DNA of 25,201 nucleotides. Source: a virus. The translations under genes and the position numbers were made by a program. Under the pieces are notes generated by a model. The model was not told where the DNA came from and ran no database searches. It saw nothing but the letters and a program-made list of their open reading frames with translations. Every line of letters starts with the position of its first letter. Within the stretch, counting starts at the first letter, position 1. The stretch lies in the IMG/VR virus record IMGVR_UViG_3300042731_001967, positions 1-25,201 of that record; one strand, 5' to 3'. Of this stretch, positions 1 to 6,395 are shown piece after piece.

Positions 1-854
1 ATTATTTTCCATTCTATGCAAAGGATGGGAGAACATTATACCTGCTTGAAAGTAAGTATCAATGCAAGGGAACCGGGTTTTTTACGAATGTTATGCGGTT
101 TCTTACGCTGGAAACCGATCATTACTGTAATTTATCCGAGGAAATGGATAAAGCTTATTTTTTTGCCAAATGCCATTGTGATGAAGAAAGTGGCATGGAT
201 ATGCTTAATATAATGGCCAAAACAGGTAAAATAAACAGTGAGTTATGGGAAAGAGCCATCATCGTTTCACAAGATTTATTGAACAGTTTAACAGATGCTT
301 ATCGAAACCGAAAAAATAGCATAATAACCATACCCGAAATCATTAAAAAAGAGGTTTCTTGCGTAAGAAATGATGTTTCTGACGTAAGAAACACAATAAA
401 CAGCGTTGAAAACCCGCAAAGGAAAGGAAAGGAAACTAAAGGAAAGGAAACTAAAGGAAAGGATATATATATATCGTCCCCGAAAGATTCGGGAACGGAT
501 GTTTGCCCTCATCAAAAAATAATAGATAAATATCATGAAATACTTCCTTCTCTGCCAATGGTAAAAAAATGGCCAGATCATCTTCAAAAAATATTAAGAA
601 CCAGGTGGAAAGAGGATTCCGAAAGGCAGTCAATCGAATGGTGGGCTAAATTTTTTGAATACGTAAAAATTAGTCCGTTTCTGATGGGAAAGAAGTCTGA
701 TTTTTTGGCTGACCTTGAGTGGTTAATCAGGCCGAGAAATTTCACCAAAATAGCAAACGGAAGGTATCACCAATATATTAAAAACAATGTGAGCAGTAAG
801 ACTGAACGCACTATTAATAATCTAACTGAATGGATGGAAGAAAATGAACAATAA
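1..854 (+). CDS. Phage replication initiator-like protein (DUF4373-like N-terminus), 5' partial
   Basis: The frame is open from base 3 to the TAA at 852-854 with no stop to the left edge, so the gene begins outside the window and 283 codons are visible. The N-terminal part (YFPFYAKDG..., then LSEEMDKAYFFAKCHCDEESG) resembles the Lin1244/Lin1753-like DUF4373 winged-helix domain of phage replisome organisers. A lysine-rich linker with repeated GKETK follows at bases 420-462. The C-terminal part carries a pattern common at the end of phage O-like replication proteins: W-x2-FF-x3-K-x-SPFL-x-G, then L-x-WL and NF-x-KI-x3-Y. By family it would bind the phage origin and recruit the helicase loader encoded next. 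Dyad repeats lie inside the gene. Family assignment is from pattern memory, not a search; the internal ATG at 93 is not the true start. Confidence 0.8.
   Translation, partial: YFPFYAKDGRTLYLLESKYQCKGTGFFTNVMRFLTLETDHYCNLSEEMDKAYFFAKCHCDEESGMDMLNIMAKTGKINSELWERAIIVSQDLLNSLTDAYRNRKNSIITIPEIIKKEVSCVRNDVSDVRNTINSVENPQRKGKETKGKETKGKDIYISSPKDSGTDVCPHQKIIDKYHEILPSLPMVKKWPDHLQKILRTRWKEDSERQSIEWWAKFFEYVKISPFLMGKKSDFLADLEWLIRPRNFTKIANGRYHQYIKNNVSSKTERTINNLTEWMEENEQ
97..116. repeat. Dyad repeat, outlying copy of the putative iteron
   Basis: GGTTTC at 97-102 is the exact inverse of GAAACC at 111-116. The core at 99-114 is 16 bases, TTTCTTACGCTGGAAA, and shares TTTCTT, a central CG and a terminal GAAA with the two copies at 355-391. 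It lies in the coding sequence of the replication gene. Whether it is a functional binding site is inference. Confidence 0.4.
355..391. repeat. Two dyad-symmetric 16-base repeats, candidate initiator-binding iterons
   Basis: TTTCTTGCGTAAGAAA (355-370) and TTTCTGACGTAAGAAA (376-391) differ at two positions and start exactly 21 bases apart, which is two helical turns, so they would face the same side of the duplex. Each is an imperfect inverted repeat (TTTCTT/AAGAAA in the first; GTTTCT 375-380 with AGAAAC 387-392 in the second). They sit in the part of the replication gene that encodes the linker between its two domains, just before a purine-rich repeat. Sequence facts are direct; the origin role is inference by analogy with lambda. 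Confidence 0.5.
426..474. repeat. Purine-rich 15-base direct repeat followed by (AT)6, candidate DNA unwinding element
   Basis: The unit GGAAAGGAAACTAAA occurs at 426-440 and 441-455 and begins a third time at 456, running into an uninterrupted AT dinucleotide tract at 463-474. The plus strand is almost purely purine from 418 to 463. In frame it encodes the repeated GKETK linker. It lies immediately 3' of the dyads, the same order as iterons and the AT-rich asymmetric tract in lambda ori. As a tandem repeat it could also vary in copy number without breaking the frame. Confidence 0.5.
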
Positions 855-1302
855 AAAAATATTTGCTGAATACATGACTGTACTCGGAGAAATTCACGGA
901 AAGGAAATTTCTAAAACTTTGGCTGAATCGTATTTTGAAATTTTAAAGCCTTATTCAGACAATGAATGCATAACAGCCTTTAAACTCGTTATAAAAAATT
1001 CCAAGTTTTTCCCTAAGCCAGCTGAGATTCTTGAATTATTAGAGTCAAAAAACAAGCTTTCATCTTCTGAAGCATGGGGAAAAGTTATTGATTGTTTAAC
1101 ATATGGTAGGCAATCGGAGAATCCCACAATTTCAAAAGCTATTTCTGCACTTGGCGGCTGGGATTATTTATCGAAACTTTCTTACGATGATTTACACTGG
1201 CAGGAAAAAAGATTTAAAGAATATTTTAATGATTTTCAGAATAAAAATGATTTTGATCAAGATTTGATCGAATTTAAAGACAATATTTTATTGATTGATT
1301 AA
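844..1302 (+). CDS. Putative phage replicative helicase loader
   Basis: 152 residues; the ATG overlaps the end of the replication gene by 11 bases, implying translational coupling. The sequence fits small helicase loader/inhibitor proteins of the G39P type: an N-terminal helical segment with Y-F at residues 30-31, then a short FFPKPAEILEL block around residues 55-65, then AW-x2-V and a LGGWDYL motif before KRFKEYF near the C-terminus. Such proteins bring the replicative helicase to the initiator-bound origin. Position directly after an initiator supports the role. No ATPase (DnaC-like) Walker motif is visible, so this is not a DnaC/lambda-type AAA+ loader. Assignment is from motif and context only. 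Confidence 0.65.
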   Translation: MNNKKIFAEYMTVLGEIHGKEISKTLAESYFEILKPYSDNECITAFKLVIKNSKFFPKPAEILELLESKNKLSSSEAWGKVIDCLTYGRQSENPTISKAISALGGWDYLSKLSYDDLHWQEKRFKEYFNDFQNKNDFDQDLIEFKDNILLID

Positions 1303-1330
1303 CCTATAACCAAAAAAGGAGAAAAAGATT

Positions 1331-1666
1331 ATGGCAAATTTTATAACGGACGACATTATCAAAGAAACAAAAGAAATGATTTCAGAAGTATTGGACAGTG
1401 AGCAGGACGGGATAGATGATCTTTTCGGGGACCAAGAGGATCAAAAAAACCAGAGAGTAACTCTTAACCTGCGGGTTAATTTCTCAGCAAAAAGCGATAC
1501 AGCTATTGAGATTAAAACCCCTTACAACTACATCCTGGAACCCTCAATTCCTGCAAAGAAACAGAACAAGACCTTAAAAAGGATTGTCGATATCAAGCAG
1601 GGCCGGATTGCATTCACGGAAAAAGGAGGAGAGGATGAAAAGGAAGAAGAGGACACCGAAGAGTAA
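1331..1666 (+). CDS. Hypothetical acidic phage protein
   Basis: 111 residues, start chosen at the ATG preceded by AAAAAAGGAG about 8 bases upstream. The N-terminal 30 residues are predicted helical and acidic (FITDDIIKETKEMISEVL). The middle (QRVTLNLRVNFSAKSDTAIEIKT) has alternating hydrophobic residues suggestive of beta strands. The tail is almost all Glu, Asp, Lys and Gly. I do not recognise the family with certainty. It sits between replication and recombination genes, and its stop overlaps the next start as TAATG, so it is probably co-translated with the resolvase and acts in DNA metabolism; that role is inference. Confidence 0.7.
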   Translation: MANFITDDIIKETKEMISEVLDSEQDGIDDLFGDQEDQKNQRVTLNLRVNFSAKSDTAIEIKTPYNYILEPSIPAKKQNKTLKRIVDIKQGRIAFTEKGGEDEKEEEDTEE

Positions 1667-2127
1667 TGAGCTTTCCAGCTATAAAAATAACGCTTTCGGG
1701 GACCATAAGATCCAAGAAAAACAGTCATACACCTATACCTCTGCCGTCAAAGGCAGTAACCAGGTTTAAGGCTTTATTTGGTAAAAGTTGGAAATATGCT
1801 CAGGTCCTTATCGTCCCCGGTAAAACTTATAAAAAATGGGAAGCGGCAGCCCGGGATCAATTAATGGCGATATTACCTCCCGGGCGCAAGCTCTTAACCT
1901 GTCCTTTGCACGTTAAAGCGATATTTTACTACAAGGGGCCGCGCCCAGATCTGCAGGGTGCCATGGAATCACTGGCCGATTGTCTCGAAGGTTATATTTA
2001 CGAAGACGACAAACAGATTGAATCTTGGGACGGCAGCCGGATAGTGCATGATAAGAACGATCCGAGGGTTGAAATTGAGATCTTAAAATATGAACCGGAA
2101 GCCCAGCTGTTTCCGCTTTTTAAGTGA
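1666..2127 (+). CDS. rusA: RusA-family Holliday junction resolvase
   Basis: 153 residues, slightly longer than E. coli RusA (120). The diagnostic block is visible at about residues 91-118: GPRPDLQG, L-A-D-C-LEG, then EDDKQI. Asp95, Asp105 and Asp114/115 match the acidic residues that bind magnesium in this family (seen as PD...D.L.G....DD.QI). The N-terminal strand ITLSGTIRSKKNSHTPIP fits the usual P-x-SKN-type opening. The enzyme would cut four-way junctions, clearing branched concatemeric DNA before packaging. Insertions at residues 37-60 are longer than in E. coli RusA. The start overlaps the preceding stop (TAATG). Confidence 0.9.
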   Translation: MSFPAIKITLSGTIRSKKNSHTPIPLPSKAVTRFKALFGKSWKYAQVLIVPGKTYKKWEAAARDQLMAILPPGRKLLTCPLHVKAIFYYKGPRPDLQGAMESLADCLEGYIYEDDKQIESWDGSRIVHDKNDPRVEIEILKYEPEAQLFPLFK

Positions 2128-2134
2128 GTAAACC

Positions 2135-2311
2135 ATGGAAGTATACATCTACCAATGGGGTAATAATTCAAAAAGGAAAACAATGAAGGGCCGAAAATGT
2201 ATCATTTTTTGCCGGGCAAAAAAGAACTCTATTGGAATTAAATTTATTGATAATGGTCAAAGTGAATGCGTTTCTAGGTATTCAGTGAGGGAGATATTAT
2301 CGAAAACATAA
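2135..2311 (+). CDS. Small basic phage protein, 58 aa
   Basis: An ATG at 2135 seven bases after the RusA stop opens 58 codons to the TAA at 2309-2311. A second in-frame ATG at codon 17 (MKGRKC) is an alternative start. The core GRKCIIFCRAKKNSIGIKFIDNG followed by a Ser/Arg/Val-rich end resembles small phage proteins with an SH3-like strand pattern (a basic first half, then V/I-x-F-x-DG, then V-S-R). Such proteins often lie beside resolvase genes but have no firm function. No strong Shine-Dalgarno precedes 2135; GTGAGTAAACC is the only purine-rich stretch. Gene reality is moderately sure, function unknown. Confidence 0.6.
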   Translation: MEVYIYQWGNNSKRKTMKGRKCIIFCRAKKNSIGIKFIDNGQSECVSRYSVREILSKT

Positions 2312-2451
2312 TATTTTGGATAGCCGTTTTCGTAATCCTGCCTTTCTTCAGCCTTGCAGCCGCCGGCATTCTTTATTTACTATATTTGCCTCCGGGTCAC
2401 CGTGAGAGCGATAAGGTAAATTATATTAACCCGGATGATATTGATTTTTAA
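2296..2451 (+). CDS. Tiny single-pass membrane protein with non-standard start
   Basis: From the in-frame TAG at 2275 the frame is open to TAA at 2449-2451, yet it contains no ATG, GTG or TTG before the hydrophobic stretch. It encodes IIENIIFWIAVFVILPFF, then SLAAAGILYLLYLPPG, followed by a charged tail ending NPDDIDF: a convincing membrane segment or hairpin with a soluble acidic tail. The best initiation site is ATT at 2296, four bases after a GAGGGAG ribosome site at 2287-2293 (ATC at 2299 is next). A -1 frameshift from the overlapping 58-residue gene is the alternative. It could be a holin-like or exclusion protein, but nothing proves that. Confidence 0.45.
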   Translation: MIENIIFWIAVFVILPFFSLAAAGILYLLYLPPGHRESDKVNYINPDDIDF

Positions 2452-2467
2452 AGGAAAGGAGCGAGAT

Positions 2468-2944
2468 ATGAAAAATATAATATTAATAATTGGTTTCTGT
2501 ATGGTTTTTATGGGGTGTTATAATCACGAAACTGAGAAACAATCGCATGAAGAAGAAACAAGTATGATGCAAATCGGCCAATTTTGGATCCAATCTGAAC
2601 AACCGGAAGACCCTTTTCAAAGTAAAGCCATCAGGCAAATAACAGATATGAAAGGTGATTATGTTATGCTTGATAATGGATATTCAATTTCAAAAAAAGG
2701 TTTAGCTTCTATATGTGATTTTTATAAAGATGGGGAAATAAAAACATATACTGATGAGGATATCCCTGACAATTACAGAATTGTTAGATCAGAAGATGGT
2801 AAAAAATGGACTTGGCAGAAAAAAGGATATAGGGATAAATGGGAAACTTCTCTATTTTGGGAAGATTCTAAAGCCGAGGCCATAAAAGCGGCAATAGATT
2901 ATGAAGAATATATTAATTCTAAGCCAAAAGTTGTCAGTGATTGA
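2468..2944 (+). CDS. Putative phage-encoded lipoprotein
   Basis: 158 residues from the ATG at 2468, chosen because AAAGGAG (2456-2462) lies correctly upstream and because it opens directly with a lipoprotein signal peptide: MKN, a hydrophobic run ILIIGFCMVF, and a lipobox ending MGC at residue 16 or so. The longer frame from ATG 2435 would add a pre-signal tail and is disfavoured. The mature part starts polar and Glu-rich, then has a W/Y/D-rich globular region (GDYVMLDNGYSISKKGL; GKKWTWQKKGYRDKW). Exported phage lipoproteins commonly act in superinfection exclusion or at lysis. No family was recognised, so that is only a guess from localisation. Confidence 0.75.
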   Translation: MKNIILIIGFCMVFMGCYNHETEKQSHEEETSMMQIGQFWIQSEQPEDPFQSKAIRQITDMKGDYVMLDNGYSISKKGLASICDFYKDGEIKTYTDEDIPDNYRIVRSEDGKKWTWQKKGYRDKWETSLFWEDSKAEAIKAAIDYEEYINSKPKVVSD

Positions 2945-2969
2945 TTTAAGGCATGATTAATTTTCCCAT

Positions 2970-2999
2970 TTGACAGCCCAATATTAAAAATATTATGAT
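2970..2999 (+). promoter_or_regulatory. Sigma70-like promoter ahead of packaging genes
   Basis: TTGACA at 2970-2975 matches the -35 consensus fully and TATGAT at 2994-2999 matches the -10 in five of six bases, with an 18-base spacer. A TATTAT at 2991-2996 is an alternative with a 15-base spacer. Transcription would begin near 3006 in the gap after the lipoprotein gene and drive the small HTH-like gene and probably the packaging genes. The leader carries GCTGC (3021-3025) and GCAGC (3038-3042), able to form a small hairpin just before the ribosome site GGGGAG. Confidence 0.5.
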
Positions 3000-3055
3000 G
3001 TGGGCGGCCAGGGTGGGTAAGCTGCGAGTGCAACGATGCAGCGGGGAGATATGAG

Positions 3056-3292
3056 ATGTCCAATACTTTAGACGAGGTTCTTAACGGCTGGAAAGAGATC
3101 AGGGAATTCTGGGACCCGTACATGTCAGAGTATTATTTCAATAAACATATCAAAAAACTGTTAATTGATACCGTCGTGTTTAAGCGGCGGTATGTTAATA
3201 CGACAAGGTACACTTCAAATATCCCCGTTTATTATACTTACAAGGCGCTTTTAATATCTTTTAAAATAAAACAGGAGAACATGAAAAAATAA
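3056..3292 (+). CDS. Small helix-turn-helix-like protein
   Basis: 78 residues starting at the second of two overlapping ATGs (3051 gives only six codons; 3056 lies seven bases after GGGGAG). The order GWKEIREFW, then a polar turn, then SEYYFNKHIKKL, then RRYV and TTRY, fits the layout of short HTH/excisionase-like DNA-binding proteins in which helix 2 begins KEI and the recognition helix begins with Ser. Phage small terminase subunits also use such domains, and the gene lies just upstream of a terminase-like pair. It could therefore be a DNA-recognition partner for packaging or a regulator. Neither is proven; the basic C-terminal tail is consistent with DNA binding. Confidence 0.6.
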   Translation: MSNTLDEVLNGWKEIREFWDPYMSEYYFNKHIKKLLIDTVVFKRRYVNTTRYTSNIPVYYTYKALLISFKIKQENMKK

Positions 3293-3352
3293 TTCCTTAA
3301 TAAAACCCTCCTATATCATACTTTCCCTGCTCAACCTACCCCTAGTGAAAAA

Positions 3353-3381
3353 TTGACAAATAAAAACAAGTAATTTAAGCT
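3353..3381 (+). promoter_or_regulatory. Possible promoter for a leaderless small terminase transcript
   Basis: TTGACA at 3353-3358 is a perfect -35 hexamer. At a 17-base spacing lies TAAGCT (3376-3381), a weak -10 with three of six matches. If used, transcription would begin around 3388-3390, directly at the ATG at 3391, which has no purine-rich ribosome site. The -35 is clear; the -10 and the leaderless interpretation are inference. Confidence 0.3.
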
Positions 3382-3390
3382 ACTTACATC

Positions 3391-3891
3391 ATGTCAGATG
3401 AAAGCAAGATAACGGCAAAAGAAATTGCGGACGACTTATTGAACCCCTTTGTCGATTTCCTCGAAAAGGGCGGTATTACTGACGATTTTCTTGTTAAGCA
3501 GCTGAAAAAAGAGTTTCGATCAAAGGAACCTAAGATAATAAAAGTGAAAGGTGCGGTTAGTCAAAATGATTTACCGCCTGGATTTAAGCTTATTGCAACT
3601 TCGGGAACGCTTTCATACCAGGAAGGCGATGATGGTCAAGAGGAAGTTTATGGAAGCGGCGATTCAATTATTCAGTACAAGGTTCACAACATCGGTATAA
3701 GCCAGAGAGCTAGGATGGATGTCCACAAGCTGAAAGGTCATTATCCTGCGGAGAAGCATGAGCACTCAGGACAAATAAATGTGATCCCTCAATTAACAGA
3801 CGAAGACAGGGAAATGTTAAAATCAATATCAAGTCAGGTTGTTAATGAGATATTACAGCAACATAGAGAAGCAATTAAGCCCGGGAGCTGA
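3391..3891 (+). CDS. Putative terminase small subunit
   Basis: 166 residues. The segment IGISQRARMDVHKLKGHYPAEKHEHSG in the C-terminal third resembles the R-x-R-A-x-D-x-x-x-KL-x-G-x-YP-x-EK-x-E block typical of phage small terminase subunits. It lies directly before the large subunit and overlaps it by about 50 bases. The N-terminal region (ITAKEIADDLLNPFVDFLEKGGITDDFLVKQL) is helical, as expected for the DNA-recognition end. The start is fixed by an in-frame TAA at 3376-3378; ATG 3391 is the only ATG before the middle of the gene and has no Shine-Dalgarno. The protein would recognise the phage genome for packaging and regulate the motor. Confidence 0.7.
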   Translation: MSDESKITAKEIADDLLNPFVDFLEKGGITDDFLVKQLKKEFRSKEPKIIKVKGAVSQNDLPPGFKLIATSGTLSYQEGDDGQEEVYGSGDSIIQYKVHNIGISQRARMDVHKLKGHYPAEKHEHSGQINVIPQLTDEDREMLKSISSQVVNEILQQHREAIKPGS

Positions 3892-5497
3892 TGAGGCTTT
3901 AAAATCGGTTAATCCATGGTTTTGGGCGTATACTTCAGGAATCAGGTTGATCGGCAATGTTCCTTTTTCACTCAATGGACATGAGTTCCAGGTCAGGCCA
4001 ATGTCAATCCATCCTCCGGAAAAAGTCATACGCAAGGCTACCCAGGGGACTTTTTCAGAGGGAGAAATATTAAATACTATTCACGGATTAAAGTATTCTT
4101 ATTATCAACGTGGCGTTATGTATTTAATGCCTACTAAAGATAAAATATCAGATTTCAGTAAGTCACGTTTTAACCCTCTCATAAAAGAAAATCCCGACAC
4201 AATAGGAAACTTCGTTCGAGACACAGACTCATCGACCATTAAAAGAATTGGAAGTGGATTTTTATATTTCAGATCCGGGAGATTGTCGCAGGATGTAGGA
4301 GGTCGGGGCGACATGAAATCCAGTGCTGCACTCAAGGGAGATCCTGTTGATCATGCTGTGATGGATGAATACGACGAAATGGACATGAAAATAGTTGAGT
4401 TTGTTGATGGTCGTATGGCAAAATCAGCAGTACGAACAAAGTCATTTATTGCGAATCCTACATTGCCGGATTATGCGAGTGATAAGAAATTCCAGGACTC
4501 ATCACAGGAATACTGGTTTACTAAATGTGAACATTGTGGACGTTACACCTGTATGGATCTTGAAGAATATTGGGACGAAAAGAACCTGACAAGCACCGAG
4601 AAGGTATTAAAACGTCAGAAAGATGGCTCAGTTATAAGAATCTGTCATCATTGCGGCAAAGGAATTGATACCCGTTTTGGTCTGTGGGTGCCTCAGAAAC
4701 CTAGAATAAAAGACGTGATAGGCTTTACAATTGGACATCCTTCTTACCCATGGATTGATTTAAAATCACTTCTAAATACATGGGAACATCCGGACGCTGA
4801 CAAGGCAAACTTTATCCGGCTTCGGCTGGGAAGAGCCTATATTGAGGCTGAAAACCGGCTGTCTATTCAGGATGTATATGACTGCTGTGGAAATCACGGC
4901 ATGTCAAGCTCTTCAATCAGTCAAACATTCATGGGAGTTGATCAGGGTGGTTCACAAAAGGATTTATTTCATATCGTGATAGGTGAGAAACATCCGGCAA
5001 AGAAAGGTAAGATACTTTTTATCGGGATCGAAAAAGGATGGTCAGAGCTTGACGCGCTTATGAAGCGCTTTAATGTAGGCCGATGTGTTATTGACGGACT
5101 TCCAAACCAAGAGGATGCCAGGCTATTTGCAAAGAGATTTCCCGGGAAAGTGTTTCTATCCTATTTTTCAGAGCATCAGAAGGGCGATTATAACTGGAAT
5201 GAGAAAGATTACACTGTTACATCGTACAGAACTGAGGCCATGGACGCCAGCCATAAAGAAATAAGCGAACAGGATATTGTTCTTCCCGTAAAGAGCGGTA
5301 TCATTGAAACATATGCAAAACATTGCCATGCCACTGCTAAAAAGCTGGAAACAGACGAAAAAACCGGATCACAGCGGTATATTTATATTCCAAAACTGGG
5401 CGGGCCTGATCATTACAGATTGGCTCAGTGTTATGAAACCATGGCCAGGAATGGTACCTATAACCTATTTCCAAGCCTAAAGGCAGGATCAAATTGA
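3839..5497 (+). CDS. Terminase large subunit, GpA-like
   Basis: 552 residues, shorter than lambda gpA (641). The ATPase half shows a GpA-type adenine/phosphate-binding block at 63-74 (VIRKATQGTFSE) rather than classical GKT, a Walker B at 174-177 (VMDE), and PTK near 98. A four-cysteine zinc-binding insert (Cys230, Cys233, Cys269, Cys272) separates it from the nuclease half. There MGVDQGG (Asp368) and CVIDG (Asp419) place two RNase H-fold acidic residues. It would translocate DNA into the prohead and cut it. Codon 1 could be ATG 3839 or ATG 3845; both lie inside the small-subunit gene with a poor ribosome site, so coupled translation is likely. The stop overlaps the next TTG start. Confidence 0.92.
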   Translation: MLMRYYSNIEKQLSPGADEALKSVNPWFWAYTSGIRLIGNVPFSLNGHEFQVRPMSIHPPEKVIRKATQGTFSEGEILNTIHGLKYSYYQRGVMYLMPTKDKISDFSKSRFNPLIKENPDTIGNFVRDTDSSTIKRIGSGFLYFRSGRLSQDVGGRGDMKSSAALKGDPVDHAVMDEYDEMDMKIVEFVDGRMAKSAVRTKSFIANPTLPDYASDKKFQDSSQEYWFTKCEHCGRYTCMDLEEYWDEKNLTSTEKVLKRQKDGSVIRICHHCGKGIDTRFGLWVPQKPRIKDVIGFTIGHPSYPWIDLKSLLNTWEHPDADKANFIRLRLGRAYIEAENRLSIQDVYDCCGNHGMSSSSISQTFMGVDQGGSQKDLFHIVIGEKHPAKKGKILFIGIEKGWSELDALMKRFNVGRCVIDGLPNQEDARLFAKRFPGKVFLSYFSEHQKGDYNWNEKDYTVTSYRTEAMDASHKEISEQDIVLPVKSGIIETYAKHCHATAKKLETDEKTGSQRYIYIPKLGGPDHYRLAQCYETMARNGTYNLFPSLKAGSN

Positions 5498-6207
5498 AAG
5501 AATTCAAGCTCATAAAACGGGGCGGAGGCGGTTACATTGTTGACTATCTCAACGATGCAGGCGGAGAATCATCAACGTATGCAATGGCCGTTGCATCGGC
5601 ATTGATCGCTCCTGTCGGGTTTATCCCAGGATATTATTTAACTGTTGGAATCCAGTTCGAGCAGACCAAATCCGGGCTATTCAAACTCATATTTATTAAA
5701 GAAATGGAAAGCCCTTCACAGGCCGAGCTTATAACCAGCTTTATTGACAGTGCCTTAGTCAACCATGTTGAGTATGTTTATGTTGACAGAAAAGAGAAAA
5801 AGGACGGATTTTTCGCAAATGTTCATCAATCCGGGATAAAAACTCACGCACCATGGAGATTATTGCCGGCGCCATCAGCAAATGATGTGTTGTATGGCAT
5901 ATCTCTTATCACTCAATATATCAAAGATGCTGCTATCAATTGTCCAGATGACAGTATATTTTTTAAGCAGTTAAATGACTTAGGCATCAGGGATCAGCGG
6001 AACACTCAGGATATTAAGCAGACCCTGGAAGGACCTGAACTGTATGCTTTCCATGCTCTCAGGTTTATACTGGCAGGCATGGAAAGGGATATTTTACCGG
6101 TGTGCAAGCCCGGGAATGTCTATAAACTGGAAGCTAATCGATTCTACAAGCCGTCGATTTATTCAAAAGATTCTACGCCTTCGCGTGAAAGTGGGTTTTT
6201 CGTATGA
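5494..6207 (+). CDS. Conserved-looking protein after terminase, possible degenerate RNase H-like fold
   Basis: 237 residues starting at TTG 5494, which overlaps the terminase stop as TTGA; AGGCAGGA about eight bases upstream supports it. The region YYLTVGIQFEQTKSGLFKLIF (48-68), a helix, then VEYVYVDRKEK (92-102) and later ELYAFHALRFILAG (182-195) recall the strand-helix-strand order of terminase nuclease domains. However, the first expected Asp is replaced (VGIQFEQ), leaving Asp98 as the only clear acidic match. It may be a packaging accessory protein or an inactive nuclease paralogue. I do not recognise a named family. Tight coupling on both sides (TTGA, then ATGA) suggests it works with packaging or portal assembly. 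Confidence 0.75.
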   Translation: MKEFKLIKRGGGGYIVDYLNDAGGESSTYAMAVASALIAPVGFIPGYYLTVGIQFEQTKSGLFKLIFIKEMESPSQAELITSFIDSALVNHVEYVYVDRKEKKDGFFANVHQSGIKTHAPWRLLPAPSANDVLYGISLITQYIKDAAINCPDDSIFFKQLNDLGIRDQRNTQDIKQTLEGPELYAFHALRFILAGMERDILPVCKPGNVYKLEANRFYKPSIYSKDSTPSRESGFFV

Positions 6208-6395
6208 CAATCATAGAAGTTATAAGGATATTAAGGAAAGGCAAGTATGAAGCATTGGCCGTTGAACATTTAGGAAATAAAGCCTATTGGGATCCAATGA
6301 GAGATACATTTTTCCAGCAATATAAAAAAGCTAGATATGAAATACACAAATATAAAATATTAAACTGGCTCTTAAAAAAGTTAAGGATATTATAA
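6204..6395 (+). CDS. Small hypothetical protein before the portal gene
   Basis: 63 residues; the ATG overlaps the preceding stop as ATGA and its TAA overlaps the portal start as TAATG, so it is embedded in the packaging operon. The sequence begins MTIIEVIRILRKGKYEALAV, is rich in Lys, Tyr and Arg, and ends in a hydrophobic-basic helix (ILNWLLKKLRIL). No recognised domain. Its junctions and full-length open frame make a real gene likely; function is unknown, perhaps a small portal or packaging accessory. Confidence 0.65.
   Translation: MTIIEVIRILRKGKYEALAVEHLGNKAYWDPMRDTFFQQYKKARYEIHKYKILNWLLKKLRIL

Noticed and set aside
3001-3055. GC-rich leader considered as a tRNA or structured RNA
   Set aside because: Only a five-base stem (GCTGC/GCAGC) is evident; no cloverleaf, anticodon arm or TPsiC motif.
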